From: Tenacibaculum pelagium | GTDB taxonomy: Bacteria > Bacteroidota > Bacteroidia > Flavobacteriales > Flavobacteriaceae | Assembly: GCF_014062345.1 (NCBI RefSeq) | Contig: NZ_JACGLS010000001.1 | Location: forward strand, 558,001 to 622,000 | Length of the DNA stretch: 64,000 nt | Direction of reading: 5' to 3' | Shown: positions 1 to 8,440 of the stretch, in pieces | Layout of the letters: every line of letters begins with the position of its first letter | Numbering within the stretch: the first letter of the stretch is position 1 | Made by a program: the position numbers and the translations under genes | The notes under the pieces: model-generated | The model's input: only the letters and a program-made list of their open reading frames with translations | Database searches by the model: none | Told to the model about the DNA's origin: nothing

Positions 1-314
1 CACAAGAAGGAATGCCAGATATGAGCAAAATGATGAAGTATATGATTTACTTCTCTCCTATTATGATGTTATTCTTCTTTAATAATTATGCAAGTGGTTT
101 AAGTTTATACTATTTCATTTCGAACTTATTAACGATTGCAATTATGTTAGTTATTAAAAACTTTGTAATTGATGAAGATAAGATTCATGCAAAAATTGAA
201 GAAAACAAAAAACGTCCTGAAAAGAAAAAGAGTAAGTTCAGACAACGTTTAGATGCTGCTATGAAACAAGCGCAAGAGCAACAAGCTGCACAGCAAAAAG
301 CTAAAAAGAAATAA
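1..314 (+). CDS. yidC: Membrane protein insertase YidC, C-terminal part (partial)
   Basis: This is the end of YidC/Oxa1, the inner-membrane insertase that helps fold and insert membrane proteins, alone or with SecYEG. The reading frame is open from base 3 to the left edge, so the real start is outside the window. Visible are the last membrane helices, with the family-typical NNYASGLSLYY stretch, and a basic cytoplasmic tail rich in K, Q and A (KKKSKFRQR, ending KAKKK) of the kind that contacts ribosomes. A strong terminator follows at once. Identification rests on family knowledge of the C-terminal helix pair; the fragment is short but characteristic. Confidence 0.9.
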   Translation, partial: QEGMPDMSKMMKYMIYFSPIMMLFFFNNYASGLSLYYFISNLLTIAIMLVIKNFVIDEDKIHAKIEENKKRPEKKKSKFRQRLDAAMKQAQEQQAAQQKAKKK

Positions 315-334
315 TACTTTTTCACTATAAATAG

Positions 335-361
335 AAAAGGTCGCTATATGCGACCTTTTTT
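335..361 (+). terminator. Rho-independent terminator after yidC
   Basis: A ten-base-pair stem (AAAAGGTCGC / GCGACCTTTT) with loop TATAT runs into a T tract. It lies 20 bases past the yidC stop. Confidence 0.85.
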
Positions 362-437
362 TATTTAACATTCTTTTAACTAAACCTCTTTAAACCATTA
401 ATGACCTTCGCAGTCAAAAGGTATTTACATACAACAA

Positions 438-2903
438 ATGAGAAATTTTACACTATTATTTTTACTACTTAGTATAACAACTTTTGCTCAAAGACCCAAT
501 CGAGGCAACATCCCCAAGATTACTTTAACTGGTAAAATTATTGAAGCCAATTCTAAACAACCATTAGAATATGCTACTTTAATTTTAACACACTTAAAAA
601 GCAAGCGAATTTCCGGTGGTGTTACAAATCAAAATGGAAGTTTCTCAATCGAAGTTCCTAAAGGAGAATATGGTGTAAAAGTTGAGTTTATAGGGTTTAA
701 AACCAAAAGTCTTCAAAATAAACAGTTAACTGAAAATACGAACCTAGGTGTAATTACTTTATCTGAAGATACCGAAACTTTAGATGAAGTTGAAGTAATT
801 GCAGAAAAATCAACAGTAGAAATTCGGCTAGATAAAAAAATCTATAATGTTGGAAAAGATATGACAGTTAAAGGAGGTAATGCTTCTGATGTTTTAGATA
901 ATGTTCCGTCAGTAAATGTAGATGCTGAAGGTGCTGTTAGTTTACGTGGAAGTGAAAATGTTCGAATTCTTATTGATGGCAAACCTTCTGCTTTAGTTGG
1001 CTTAACTGGTACAGATGCTTTACGAAACCTACCTGCAGATGCAATTGAAAAAGTTGAAGTAATTACTTCTCCATCTGCTCGTTATGATGCAGAGGGAACT
1101 ACTGGTATTTTAAATATCATTCTTAGAAAAGGTAAAATTACTGGTTTTAATGGATCAGTTAATTTAACTGTTGGAAATCCTGACATGGTTAGAGTTGCTC
1201 CCAATTTAAACTATCGAACTAAAAAAATTAACCTATTTTCTAACCTTGGATATTCTTACAGAAAAGGACCTGGTAACTCTCAAAGTTTTTTTACCAATTT
1301 TGATAATGACGGAACAATAACAGATTACCGTAATGAAGATAGAGTTTTTGATCGAAAAAATAAAAACTTCAATGCATCATTAGGTTTAGAATACTATATC
1401 AACAAAAATAGCTCTATTACTGGATCTTATTTTTATAGAAATTCAAATGGAAATGATATTGCTACTAATATCACAGATAGTCTTAACATTAATAGAGAAA
1501 TAGGCTCAAGAGAAATTAGAATAGAAACAGAAAAAGAAGATGGCATTGACAATCAATACTCCTTAAATTACACCAACAATTTTGATAGAAAAGGGAAAAA
1601 ACTAACAATCGATTTACAATATAGCGATAGCGATGAAACTGAAAACTCTCCTGTAGTTATTGATGGAGTTTTAGCTGAACAAAATTCTCAAGTAACAACT
1701 TCTAAAGACAAATTATTTCAAATAGATTATGTATTACCTATTGGTGAAAATACTCAATTTGAATTTGGTCATAAAACTATGTTACAAGATTTGTTTTCAG
1801 ATTTTAAAGTTAGAGATGCTGATGGTAATCCTTTTGAGTTTGACCCATCTAATGCCATAGATTTCAAGCAAAATATTTATGCTTTTTATGCTCAATATGG
1901 AAATAAAACCAATAAGTTATCATACTTATTAGGACTCCGTACAGAAATTACTGATATCGATTTAAACGTATTAACTACAAACCAATTATCAGAAAAAAAC
2001 TATACTGAATGGTTTCCTACAGTAAACTTAGGTTATGAATTAAACGATACTGATAACTTTACTTTAGGATATAGTCGAAGATTAAGAAGACCTCGTCACT
2101 GGTTTTTAAACCCTTTCGAAAGTAGAAGTTCAGCAACCAATATTTTTAGAGGTAACCCAGATATCAATCCAACTTTTACAAGCTCTTTTGATTTAGGTTA
2201 CACCACAAAGATTAAAAAATTAACTTTAAACTCTTCTATATATTATCAACATTCGACTGATATAATGCAAGGTGTATCATTAACAGAAAAAAGAACTCAG
2301 AATGGAAAAACTTTCGATGTTTTTGTTAGAACACCTGTAAATTTAGGTAATGAAGGTCGATATGGATTTGAATTTACAAGTAATTACAACCCGACAAGAA
2401 AAGTACGTTTATCAGCAACTTTTAATTATTTTAAGTTTAATACAGAAGCCTTTACTTATAGCTATATAGACGCTAATGGAGTAAATCAATCTCTTGATTT
2501 AAATGAAGTAAACGAAAGTAGTTGGTTTGCACGTTTTAATTCGAGAATTACATTACCAGGAAAAATTCAATGGCAAACACGTTTAATGTATAGAGCTCCA
2601 CAAGCGAATGCACAATCAGACAGAGGAAACATGTTTGTGACTAATTTAGCTTTCAGTAAAGATTTATTTAAAGATAAAGCTTCATTAGTTTTAAATGTAA
2701 GTGATTTATTTAACGCACGTAAACGAGAAAGCACTACATACTTTTACAATGATGCAGGAAACCTAAGTACTATAAGCAATGGTACGTTTCAATGGAGAGA
2801 ACGTCAAATAACTCTAAGTTTTACGTATCGATTTAATCAAAAGAAAAAACGTCAACGACCTCAAAGAAACTTTGATGGCGGCAGAGGTGAATTTGGCGGA
2901 TAA
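438..2903 (+). CDS. TonB-dependent outer-membrane receptor with carboxypeptidase-like N-terminal domain
   Basis: Outer-membrane receptor or barrel protein of the Bacteroidota type (821 residues). Residues 1-18 form a signal peptide (cleavage after TTFAQ). Residues about 29-108 are a carboxypeptidase-regulatory-like beta-sandwich (GKIIEANSKQPLEYATL). A plug domain follows at about 140-235 (DVLDNVPSVNVDAEG, VRILIDGKPSAL), then a long beta-barrel ending near residue 800. The barrel looks like the OMP_b-brl_3 family. The substrate cannot be read from sequence. A short basic/glycine tail (RPQRNFDGGRGEFGG) extends past the barrel. The gene stands alone between two terminators; the next gene, a small secreted protein, may be functionally linked since its tail is similarly basic and glycine-rich, but that is inference. 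Confidence 0.85.
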   Translation: MRNFTLLFLLLSITTFAQRPNRGNIPKITLTGKIIEANSKQPLEYATLILTHLKSKRISGGVTNQNGSFSIEVPKGEYGVKVEFIGFKTKSLQNKQLTENTNLGVITLSEDTETLDEVEVIAEKSTVEIRLDKKIYNVGKDMTVKGGNASDVLDNVPSVNVDAEGAVSLRGSENVRILIDGKPSALVGLTGTDALRNLPADAIEKVEVITSPSARYDAEGTTGILNIILRKGKITGFNGSVNLTVGNPDMVRVAPNLNYRTKKINLFSNLGYSYRKGPGNSQSFFTNFDNDGTITDYRNEDRVFDRKNKNFNASLGLEYYINKNSSITGSYFYRNSNGNDIATNITDSLNINREIGSREIRIETEKEDGIDNQYSLNYTNNFDRKGKKLTIDLQYSDSDETENSPVVIDGVLAEQNSQVTTSKDKLFQIDYVLPIGENTQFEFGHKTMLQDLFSDFKVRDADGNPFEFDPSNAIDFKQNIYAFYAQYGNKTNKLSYLLGLRTEITDIDLNVLTTNQLSEKNYTEWFPTVNLGYELNDTDNFTLGYSRRLRRPRHWFLNPFESRSSATNIFRGNPDINPTFTSSFDLGYTTKIKKLTLNSSIYYQHSTDIMQGVSLTEKRTQNGKTFDVFVRTPVNLGNEGRYGFEFTSNYNPTRKVRLSATFNYFKFNTEAFTYSYIDANGVNQSLDLNEVNESSWFARFNSRITLPGKIQWQTRLMYRAPQANAQSDRGNMFVTNLAFSKDLFKDKASLVLNVSDLFNARKRESTTYFYNDAGNLSTISNGTFQWRERQITLSFTYRFNQKKKRQRPQRNFDGGRGEFGG

Positions 2904-2913
2904 AATTATTTAC

Positions 2914-2944
2914 AAAGAGGAGGTTTAAAAACTTCCTCTTTTTC
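2914..2944 (+). terminator. Terminator after the TonB-type receptor
   Basis: An eleven-pair stem with one G:U (AAAGAGGAGGT / ACTTCCTCTTT) with a TTAAAA loop and a following T run, 10 bases past the stop codon. Confidence 0.8.
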
Positions 2945-3021
2945 TTTTAACATTACTTTATTAATTTTTAAATAAACCTTCCTTCTTAAAATAAGTCTAA
3001 AACAAAAATTAAGGTTTATTC

Positions 3022-3384
3022 ATGAAAAAAATTATTCTTACAAATCTAATACTACTCTTGTTTATTGGAACTTTAACTGCACAAAGGCTAAAAAATCCAG
3101 AAAAAATAATTAATAAACAGCTAGAAAAAGTTCAAGAGAAATTAAAATTAGACAACATTCAACTACTAATGATAAAAGAAGTTGTTGTAAAATATCAAAA
3201 AGAAAAAATAGTACTACGAAATCAGGAAATACCAGATGAAGAAAAAGAATTAAGTCAGTTTTTAAATGAAGAACAACTGATTGAGTTTAAAAAAATCATC
3301 AAAGAACAAAAAAAAGAAGTTCGAAAAGATCGATCTAGGAAAAAAGGTAGCGGAAATAGAAGAGGTCGAAGAAACTCTTTTTAA
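3022..3384 (+). CDS. Small secreted Spy/LTXXQ-like protein
   Basis: A 120-residue exported protein: signal peptide at 1-21 (cleavage near GTLTAQ), then a highly charged, predicted all-helical body with the pattern 'LKLDNIQLLMIKEV ... FLNEEQLIEFKKIIKEQ'. Two amphipathic helices around 'ln.eQ...' motifs are typical of the Spy/CpxP-like periplasmic chaperone group in Bacteroidota. The C-terminus is a run of K, R and G (KKGSGNRRGRRNSF). Function is not established; a periplasmic chaperone or a stress-response role is the family expectation. It has its own terminator, shared with a convergent small gene. Confidence 0.6.
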   Translation: MKKIILTNLILLLFIGTLTAQRLKNPEKIINKQLEKVQEKLKLDNIQLLMIKEVVVKYQKEKIVLRNQEIPDEEKELSQFLNEEQLIEFKKIIKEQKKEVRKDRSRKKGSGNRRGRRNSF

Positions 3385-3387
3385 AAT

Positions 3388-3418
3388 AAAAAGGCTCGCA
3401 AAATTGCGAGCCTTTTAA
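3388..3418. terminator. Bidirectional terminator between convergent small genes
   Basis: The stem AAGGCTCGCA / TGCGAGCCTT has A and T tracts on either side, so it can stop transcription from the Spy-like gene (+) and the 57-residue gene (-). Confidence 0.8.
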
Positions 3419-3434
3419 ATATATCCTCTAAAGA

Positions 3435-3608
3435 TTACTTACCTTCAGCAGCTTTTTTAGCTTCCTTTTTTAATTTCCAGTTTTCCCAGATTGTTCCACC
3501 AATCCAGTAAGGAACTACAAATGTTAATAAGAAAATTAACAACCAAAATCCTGTTGTAAAAATAAACATGAATAATACTAGTCCTGAAAATTCTGAAAAA
3601 TCTAACAT
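3435..3608 (-). CDS. 57-residue membrane protein, conserved-looking, unknown function
   Basis: Read on the minus strand, this gives an intact 57-residue protein starting MLDFSEFSGLVLFMFIFTTG and ending KKEAKKAAEGK. One long hydrophobic segment (about residues 8-34) is followed by a WIGGTIWENWKLKKEAKK cytoplasmic tail, so it is a single-span inner-membrane protein with a basic, lysine-rich end. Codon usage and length are gene-like. It faces a good bidirectional terminator and is divergent from fumC. It resembles short unnamed membrane proteins I associate with Flavobacteriia, but I cannot name a family or a role. Confidence 0.7.
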   Translation of the reverse strand: MLDFSEFSGLVLFMFIFTTGFWLLIFLLTFVVPYWIGGTIWENWKLKKEAKKAAEGK

Positions 3609-3709
3609 TTGTTTCTTATTAAAAATTGTTGTGCGACAAAATTAAAACTATTTTTCTTTTCAACCAATAAAATCTGATAAAAATCATTACTAAAAACTAT
3701 TAGAATTTG

Positions 3710-3717
3710 TAATTTTG
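3710..3717 (+). promoter_or_regulatory. Candidate -7 box for fumC (TAATTTTG)
   Basis: An exact match to the Bacteroidota -7 consensus TANNTTTG lies 37 bases before the fumC ATG. No good TTG -33 element is seen at 17-23 bp upstream, so support is partial. Confidence 0.45.
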
Positions 3718-3754
3718 GACTTCGTTAATTTATAGCCTTTTAAATCATTTTAAA

Positions 3755-5155
3755 ATGACAAAATACAGAATCGAAAAAGATACAATGGGAAATGTTGAAG
3801 TTCCTGCTGATAAATATTGGGGAGCACAAACAGAGCGTTCTCGTAACAACTTTAAAATTGGGCCTGCTGGTTCTATGCCATTAGAAGTAGTTTACGGATT
3901 TGCTTACCTAAAAAAAGCTGCTGCTTTCACAAACTGTGAATTAGGAGTTTTAGCTGAAGAAAAACGTGATTTAATCGGTCAGGTTTGTGATGAAATCTTA
4001 GCAGGTAAGCATGACGATCAGTTTCCATTAGTTATCTGGCAAACAGGTTCTGGTACGCAATCTAACATGAACTGTAACGAGGTAATCGCTAATAGAGCTC
4101 ATGAAATTGCAGGAAAAGTAATTGGTGAAGGCGAAAAAACAATTCAACCAAATGATGATGTAAATAAATCGCAATCGTCTAATGATACCTTCCCTACAGG
4201 GATGCATATTGCTGCTTACAAGAAAATTGTAGAAACTACAATTCCTGGAGTTGAGCAGCTACGTGATACGTTACAAGCAAAATCAGAAGCATTTAAAGGT
4301 GTAGTTAAAATTGGTCGTACACACTTAATGGATGCTACTCCATTAACATTAGGACAAGAGTTTTCTGGTTATGTAGCACAATTAAACTTCGGATTAAAAG
4401 CTTTAAATAACTCATTAGCACACTTAAGTCAATTAGCTTTAGGAGGAACAGCAGTTGGAACTGGTTTAAATACTCCTGCTGGTTATGATGTATTAGTAGC
4501 GAAATATATCGCTGAATTTACAGGGTTACCATTTGTAACTGCTGAAAATAAGTTTGAAGCTTTAGCAGCACATGATGCTTTAGTTGAAACTCACGGAGCT
4601 TTAAAACAATTAGCAGTATCCTTAAATAAAATAGCCAACGATATTCGTTTAATGGCTTCTGGACCACGTTCTGGAATTGGTGAAATTATCATTCCTGCAA
4701 ACGAACCTGGTTCTTCTATTATGCCTGGAAAAGTAAACCCTACGCAAGCAGAAGCAATTACAATGGTTTGTGCACAAGTTATGGGGAATGATGTTGCCGT
4801 AACTGTTGGTGGAACTCAAGGACATTACGAATTAAACGTATTTAAACCAATGATGGCTGCCAATGTTTTACAATCTGCTCAGTTAATTGGAGATGCTTCT
4901 GTATCATTTGATGTGAATTGTGCAGCAGGTATTGAGCCTAACCACGGTAGAATTACAGAATTGGTAAACAATTCATTAATGTTAGTTACCGCTTTAAATA
5001 CTAAAATCGGATATTATAAAGCTGCTGAAATAGCAAATACAGCTCACGCTAACGGAACTACTTTAAAAGAAGAAGCAGTACGTTTAGGCTATGTAACACC
5101 AGAACAATATGACGAATGGGTAAAACCAGAAGATATGACTGGTAGTTTAAAGTAA
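3755..5155 (+). CDS. fumC: Class II fumarate hydratase
   Basis: Fumarase C interconverts fumarate and L-malate in the TCA cycle without an iron-sulphur cluster (cytoplasmic homotetramer). The 466-residue length is typical. Visible family signatures are the substrate-binding TQSNMN block, [23 protein letters not shown] near residue 188, and the fumarate lyase signature [13 protein letters not shown] near residue 320, which carries the catalytic serine. The protein continues to the usual class II C-terminal helical domain. The gene is monocistronic, divergent from a small membrane-protein gene. No odd features were seen. Confidence 0.97.
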   Translation: MTKYRIEKDTMGNVEVPADKYWGAQTERSRNNFKIGPAGSMPLEVVYGFAYLKKAAAFTNCELGVLAEEKRDLIGQVCDEILAGKHDDQFPLVIWQTGSGTQSNMNCNEVIANRAHEIAGKVIGEGEKTIQPNDDVNKSQSSNDTFPTGMHIAAYKKIVETTIPGVEQLRDTLQAKSEAFKGVVKIGRTHLMDATPLTLGQEFSGYVAQLNFGLKALNNSLAHLSQLALGGTAVGTGLNTPAGYDVLVAKYIAEFTGLPFVTAENKFEALAAHDALVETHGALKQLAVSLNKIANDIRLMASGPRSGIGEIIIPANEPGSSIMPGKVNPTQAEAITMVCAQVMGNDVAVTVGGTQGHYELNVFKPMMAANVLQSAQLIGDASVSFDVNCAAGIEPNHGRITELVNNSLMLVTALNTKIGYYKAAEIANTAHANGTTLKEEAVRLGYVTPEQYDEWVKPEDMTGSLK

Positions 5156-5271
5156 ACTACTTAAGTAGAAATACACAAATTAACTTCTGAAAAATCGATT
5201 TTTAGGTTTTAAAATGATTTTTTAGGTTTTTAATCTCGATTATCGAGTAAAACTGTATTTTTGTACCATAT

Positions 5272-5302
5272 AAAAAGCTGCACAAAACATGCAGCTTTTT
5301 TT
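5272..5302 (+). terminator. Strong hairpin plus T tract between fumC and guaD
   Basis: An eleven-pair stem (AAAAAGCTGCA / TGCAGCTTTTT) with loop CAAAACA and a T run. It may be the fumC terminator, but it also lies just after a -7-like box (5256-5263), so it may sit in the guaD leader. See findings. Confidence 0.7.
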
Positions 5303-5332
5303 AGCGAATAGAATTAATCATATTTAAAGATA

Positions 5333-5812
5333 ATGAAGATGAACAAACACGAAGAATATATGAGCGAAGCTGTAAAAGCAGCTTTAAAAGGAATGAGTAA
5401 CAACGAAGGTGGACCATTTGGTTGTATCGTTGTAAAAGATGGTGAAATTGTTGGACGTGGTAATAACAAAGTTACCTCAACAAACGACCCAACTGCACAC
5501 GCAGAAGTAACAGCTATTAGAGATGCATGTAAAAACCTAGGTTCTTTCCAATTAGATGGATGTATTGTATATACTTCTTGCGAACCATGCCCTATGTGTT
5601 TAGGAGCAATTTACTGGGCAAGACCAGATAAAGTATATTACGGAAGTAATCAAGTAGATGCCGCTAATATTGGTTTTGATGATGAATTTATTTACAAAGA
5701 AATTCCATTACCATACGAAAAACGTAGTATTCCTTTTGAACAAGTTGGACGTGATATTGCTTTAGAGCCATTTGAAAAATGGACAGAAAAGCAAGATAAA
5801 ATTGAATATTAA
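5333..5812 (+). CDS. guaD: Guanine deaminase-type nucleoside deaminase
   Basis: A small cytidine-deaminase-fold enzyme (159 residues) close in sequence to Bacillus guanine deaminase GuaD, which converts guanine to xanthine in purine salvage. Zinc ligands and the proton shuttle are clear: HAE at residues 55-57 and CEPCPMC with C86 and C89. Further GuaD-like blocks are GGPFGCIVVKDG, NDPTAHAEVTAIRDAC, LGAIYWARPDKVYY and the IPFEQVGRDI stretch. Starts at 5333 (MKM) and 5339 (MNK) are both possible; the family pattern begins at the second. It has its own terminator downstream. tRNA adenosine deaminase (TadA) was considered, but the C-terminal part fits GuaD better. Confidence 0.88.
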   Translation: MKMNKHEEYMSEAVKAALKGMSNNEGGPFGCIVVKDGEIVGRGNNKVTSTNDPTAHAEVTAIRDACKNLGSFQLDGCIVYTSCEPCPMCLGAIYWARPDKVYYGSNQVDAANIGFDDEFIYKEIPLPYEKRSIPFEQVGRDIALEPFEKWTEKQDKIEY

Positions 5813-5818
5813 AAAATT

Positions 5819-5847
5819 AAATCCGAAGTTTAAGCTTCGGATTTTTT
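5819..5847 (+). terminator. Terminator after guaD
   Basis: Stem AAATCCGAAG / CTTCGGATTT, loop TTTAAG, then a T run; it starts 7 bases past the guaD stop. Confidence 0.85.
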
Positions 5848-5890
5848 ATATCTAAAATTTATTTTTACTCTTAATCTAATTTCTAATCTC

Positions 5891-5990
5891 TTTGACTAAC
5901 GTTGAATGTAAATCATTAAAAAAGTTATGTTATCCGGGACTGGGTAACCGAAATACAATATATTTGATTAGATATAACTAGTTAGCAAAA
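5891..5990 (+). repeat. Palindromic element A, 5' side of the WG-repeat gene (attC-like candidate)
   Basis: An imperfect palindrome of 100 bp. It opens TTTGACTAAC and closes GTTAGCAAAA, and contains an inner stem GTTATCC / GGGTAAC (5929-5948). Its left part, together with 20 bp before it (5871-5921), matches 14376-14426 at 43 of 51 positions by hand count. The right end is the exact reverse complement of the left end of element B. It also holds a TATATTTG box (5959-5966) that may start the downstream gene. Confidence 0.6.
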
Positions 5991-7488
5991 ATTAAAATTA
6001 CATGATTAAACTAAATATAGTAATATTATTTTCTTTAATATTTTCGTTATCGTGTTTTTCACAGATTTCAGAATCTACCGAAAGAGCTCCCGAAAATAAT
6101 TATAAAGAATTGGACGAAGGTGAATTTAAAGTAATTAATAAAAAATATGGAATAATAAAAAAAGACGGAACAATTTTAGTCCCGTTCAAGTATGAAAAAC
6201 TTTCTGGAAACATTCATAAAGGATTTATCAAAGCAGTAAAAGGAAGAAAAACTGGACTGATTAATATAAAAAACGAAGTTATTATACCTTTTCAATATGA
6301 GGATTTAGAGTTTATAAAACCATATAGTTATGAATTTATAAAATATAAAAAGAAAAAGAAATATGGAATTATTAATAAAAGTGGCGAAACTATTATTAAA
6401 AATAATTTCGATAGTATTGAGTGGAATAAAAACGACTTTTTTTTAGTAAAAAACAAAGGAAAGATTGGAGTCATTAATAAAAAAGGGGAAACACTATTAC
6501 AACCTACATTAGAAGCAGATAATATTATCAACACTATTTGGAAAAAAAATAAATTGACTTATTTCATTTTTCAAAAAAAGTACTCTTTTGGACTCGCTAA
6601 CCTAAATGGTAAAATATGTATTCCCGCTACTTATTCAAAAATATTTAGTTGGAAAAATGATATTATTTTTGTCGAGAATGAGAATTTTAAACAAGGATTA
6701 CTAAATCAGAAGAATGAGATATTACTTCCTTTAATTTACGACCACATTACACAAGTTAACCAAGGTTTTTTTTTAGTAAAAAAAGAAAATAAATTTGGCG
6801 CAGTAAATATTCAAAATAATGTAATTCTTCCCTTTGAATATGATGACCTATACAATACCAGTTCAAGAGATTGTGGTAGTTACACAATTGGAACTAAAAA
6901 TAATAAGACAGGATTAATTAATAATAAGGGAACAGCCATAACTGAATTTAAGTATACTAAAATTTATTCTACAAATTATTGCATATTTAAAACTAAAAAA
7001 GATAAAAAATGGGGGCTGATTGATTCAAATGGCAAAACTATTTTAGAAAATAAATATGATTATCTAAAAATAATACTAGATAATAGAATTATTGTGTCTG
7101 AAAATTCTAAATACAAGTTACTCGATTTTAACGGTATTTTACTTAGTAAAAATAATTTTGAAAAAATAATATTTATTAATACAATCCAACATTTATCAGT
7201 ACAAAAAGGAAATAAATATGGGCTAATAAATTTTGAAGGTGAACTAGTAGCACCAATTAAATATCATAAAATCTACAAAAAAACTAGTAGCCTAGATAAA
7301 AATATCTACGGAGAAATTGGAGGAGTAAAAAAAATAGTAATTACTGAACCAAAGTAACTTTTGCTAACACTGTATAAAATTAATTGCTGGTTTTAGCCAA
7401 TTTACTAAAGTCCTTGCTGACTTTTTATCTGAGATTTATTTGCTAACTTTAGTGCTTAAAAACACGCAACTAATCTTATACAAGCACG
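5982..7488 (+). mobile_element. Candidate single-gene cassette 1 (WG-repeat gene)
   Basis: The unit begins GTTAGCAAAA (G at 5981) and its gene is followed by TTTTGCTAAC (7359-7368), the exact reverse complement. In integron cassettes the first bases of a cassette likewise complement the inverse core of its own attC site. It lies between guaD and lgt, both housekeeping genes with their own terminators, and is visibly richer in A and T than either. No integrase gene is in the window, so mobility is inference. Confidence 0.35.
6002..7357 (+). CDS. Secreted WG-repeat protein
   Basis: A 451-residue protein with an N-terminal signal peptide (cleavage near SCFSQ) and about ten degenerate WG-type repeats. 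Each follows the pattern K-x-G-[IL]-I-[ND]-x-x-G-x-x-[IL]-[IL]-P-x-x-Y-[DE], as in KYGIIKKDGTILVPFKYEKL, RKTGLINIKNEVIIPFQYED and KWGLIDSNGKTILENKYDYL. WG repeats are common beta-rich modules in Bacteroidota secreted proteins; their partners are mostly unknown. The gene stands alone between palindromic elements A and B and its coding sequence is unusually rich in A and T, which suggests recent acquisition. A TATATTTG promoter box lies 36 bases before the start. Confidence 0.8.
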   Translation: MIKLNIVILFSLIFSLSCFSQISESTERAPENNYKELDEGEFKVINKKYGIIKKDGTILVPFKYEKLSGNIHKGFIKAVKGRKTGLINIKNEVIIPFQYEDLEFIKPYSYEFIKYKKKKKYGIINKSGETIIKNNFDSIEWNKNDFFLVKNKGKIGVINKKGETLLQPTLEADNIINTIWKKNKLTYFIFQKKYSFGLANLNGKICIPATYSKIFSWKNDIIFVENENFKQGLLNQKNEILLPLIYDHITQVNQGFFLVKKENKFGAVNIQNNVILPFEYDDLYNTSSRDCGSYTIGTKNNKTGLINNKGTAITEFKYTKIYSTNYCIFKTKKDKKWGLIDSNGKTILENKYDYLKIILDNRIIVSENSKYKLLDFNGILLSKNNFEKIIFINTIQHLSVQKGNKYGLINFEGELVAPIKYHKIYKKTSSLDKNIYGEIGGVKKIVITEPK

Positions 7489-7497
7489 TTAGAAAAA
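7359..7497 (+). repeat. Palindromic element B, 3' side of the WG-repeat gene (attC-like candidate)
   Basis: An imperfect inverted repeat of about 135 bp. The left arm is CTAACACTGTATAAAATTAA followed by TTGC. The right arm, read on the other strand, is CTAACGTGCTTGTATAAGAT followed by TAGTTGC. It opens TTTTGCTAAC and closes GTTAGAAAAA (7488-7497). The arms pair with bulges rather than perfectly. It starts one base after the gene's stop codon. A left-arm relative (GTGTATAAAAAATTGC) is found in element D. Confidence 0.6.
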
Positions 7498-7511
7498 CTC
7501 TTATAAAAACA

Positions 7512-7543
7512 AAAAACTCCAAGTTCACACTTGGAGTTTTTCT
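7512..7543. terminator. Bidirectional terminator upstream of the lgt end
   Basis: A twelve-pair stem AAAAACTCCAAG / CTTGGAGTTTTT with loop TTCACA lies between element B and the 3' end of lgt, and most likely terminates lgt on the minus strand. Confidence 0.8.
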
Positions 7544-7558
7544 TTATCTTAAATACTA

Positions 7559-8407
7559 TTATTTCGTTTTTCTAAACATTAACCACAATCCGATTAACAC
7601 TAAAGGAATACTTAATACTTGACCTGTGTTTAATGAGTTAAACACCCAATCTTCTCTTCCTTCTACTTGTGCTTGCTTTAAAAACTCTATAAAGAAACGT
7701 AACGACCATAATACCACCATGAATAACCCAAATAAGAATCCAGATTGATTCTTTTTATCAGTTTTCCAATAGAAGTACCATAAAGCAAAAAACAATCCTA
7801 AATAGCTAAATGCCTCGTATAATTGTGTTGGATGACATGGTACAGTCTCTCCTGCTCTTTTAAAAATTACTCCAAAGCTAGTACCGGTTGGCTTTCCGTA
7901 AATCTCAGAGTTAAAGAAATTCCCTAAACGGATAAAAAAACCTGCTAAGGCAACCATAATACCTAATCTATCTAAAATAAATAACCAAGGTTTATTTAAG
8001 TGCTTCTTAGCATAAAAATATAACGCTATCGGAATACCAATGGCAGCTCCGTGACTTGCAAAACCTCTAAAACCTTCAAACTTCCATCCTTTAATAATTC
8101 CAAATAAAGAATCATTAGCACTCTCTCTAATAGGTAAAATAATTTCTAATAAATGATTTTGATAATAACTCCAGTTGTAAAAGAAAACTTCCCCTAAACG
8201 CATACCAATTAACATCGATATAAAAACATACATAAATAACGGGTCTAGCTTTTCAACTGGAATCTTATCATTTATATAAATCTTCTTCATTAAATGTAAT
8301 CCTAATACAAAAGCTGCTACAAACATTAAGCTGTACCAACGAATACCAAAACCAAATATTTTTATTATTTCTGGATCTAAATCCCAAACTATCGATAAAA
8401 AACTCAT
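7559..8407 (-). CDS. lgt: Prolipoprotein diacylglyceryl transferase
   Basis: Lgt moves a diacylglyceryl group from phosphatidylglycerol to the lipobox cysteine of prelipoproteins in the inner membrane, the first step of lipoprotein maturation. The 282-residue protein has about seven hydrophobic segments. The family signature is present as RLGNFFNSEIYGKPT, and the conserved HGAAIGIPIALY block carries the essential histidine. It is the last gene of cysS-yidD-lgt on the minus strand, 33 bases after yidD. The window encodes several lipoproteins that would be substrates (HmuY-like, 357-residue protein, thioredoxin-like protein). Confidence 0.96.
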   Translation of the reverse strand: MSFLSIVWDLDPEIIKIFGFGIRWYSLMFVAAFVLGLHLMKKIYINDKIPVEKLDPLFMYVFISMLIGMRLGEVFFYNWSYYQNHLLEIILPIRESANDSLFGIIKGWKFEGFRGFASHGAAIGIPIALYFYAKKHLNKPWLFILDRLGIMVALAGFFIRLGNFFNSEIYGKPTGTSFGVIFKRAGETVPCHPTQLYEAFSYLGLFFALWYFYWKTDKKNQSGFLFGLFMVVLWSLRFFIEFLKQAQVEGREDWVFNSLNTGQVLSIPLVLIGLWLMFRKTK

Positions 8408-8440
8408 CTATTCTTATTTAATTTTAATGTCGTTAAACGA

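Noticed and set aside
7440..7622. 60-residue open frame on the plus strand
   Set aside because: It lies inside palindromic element B and its terminator and overlaps the end of lgt; no ribosome-binding site or protein-like pattern.
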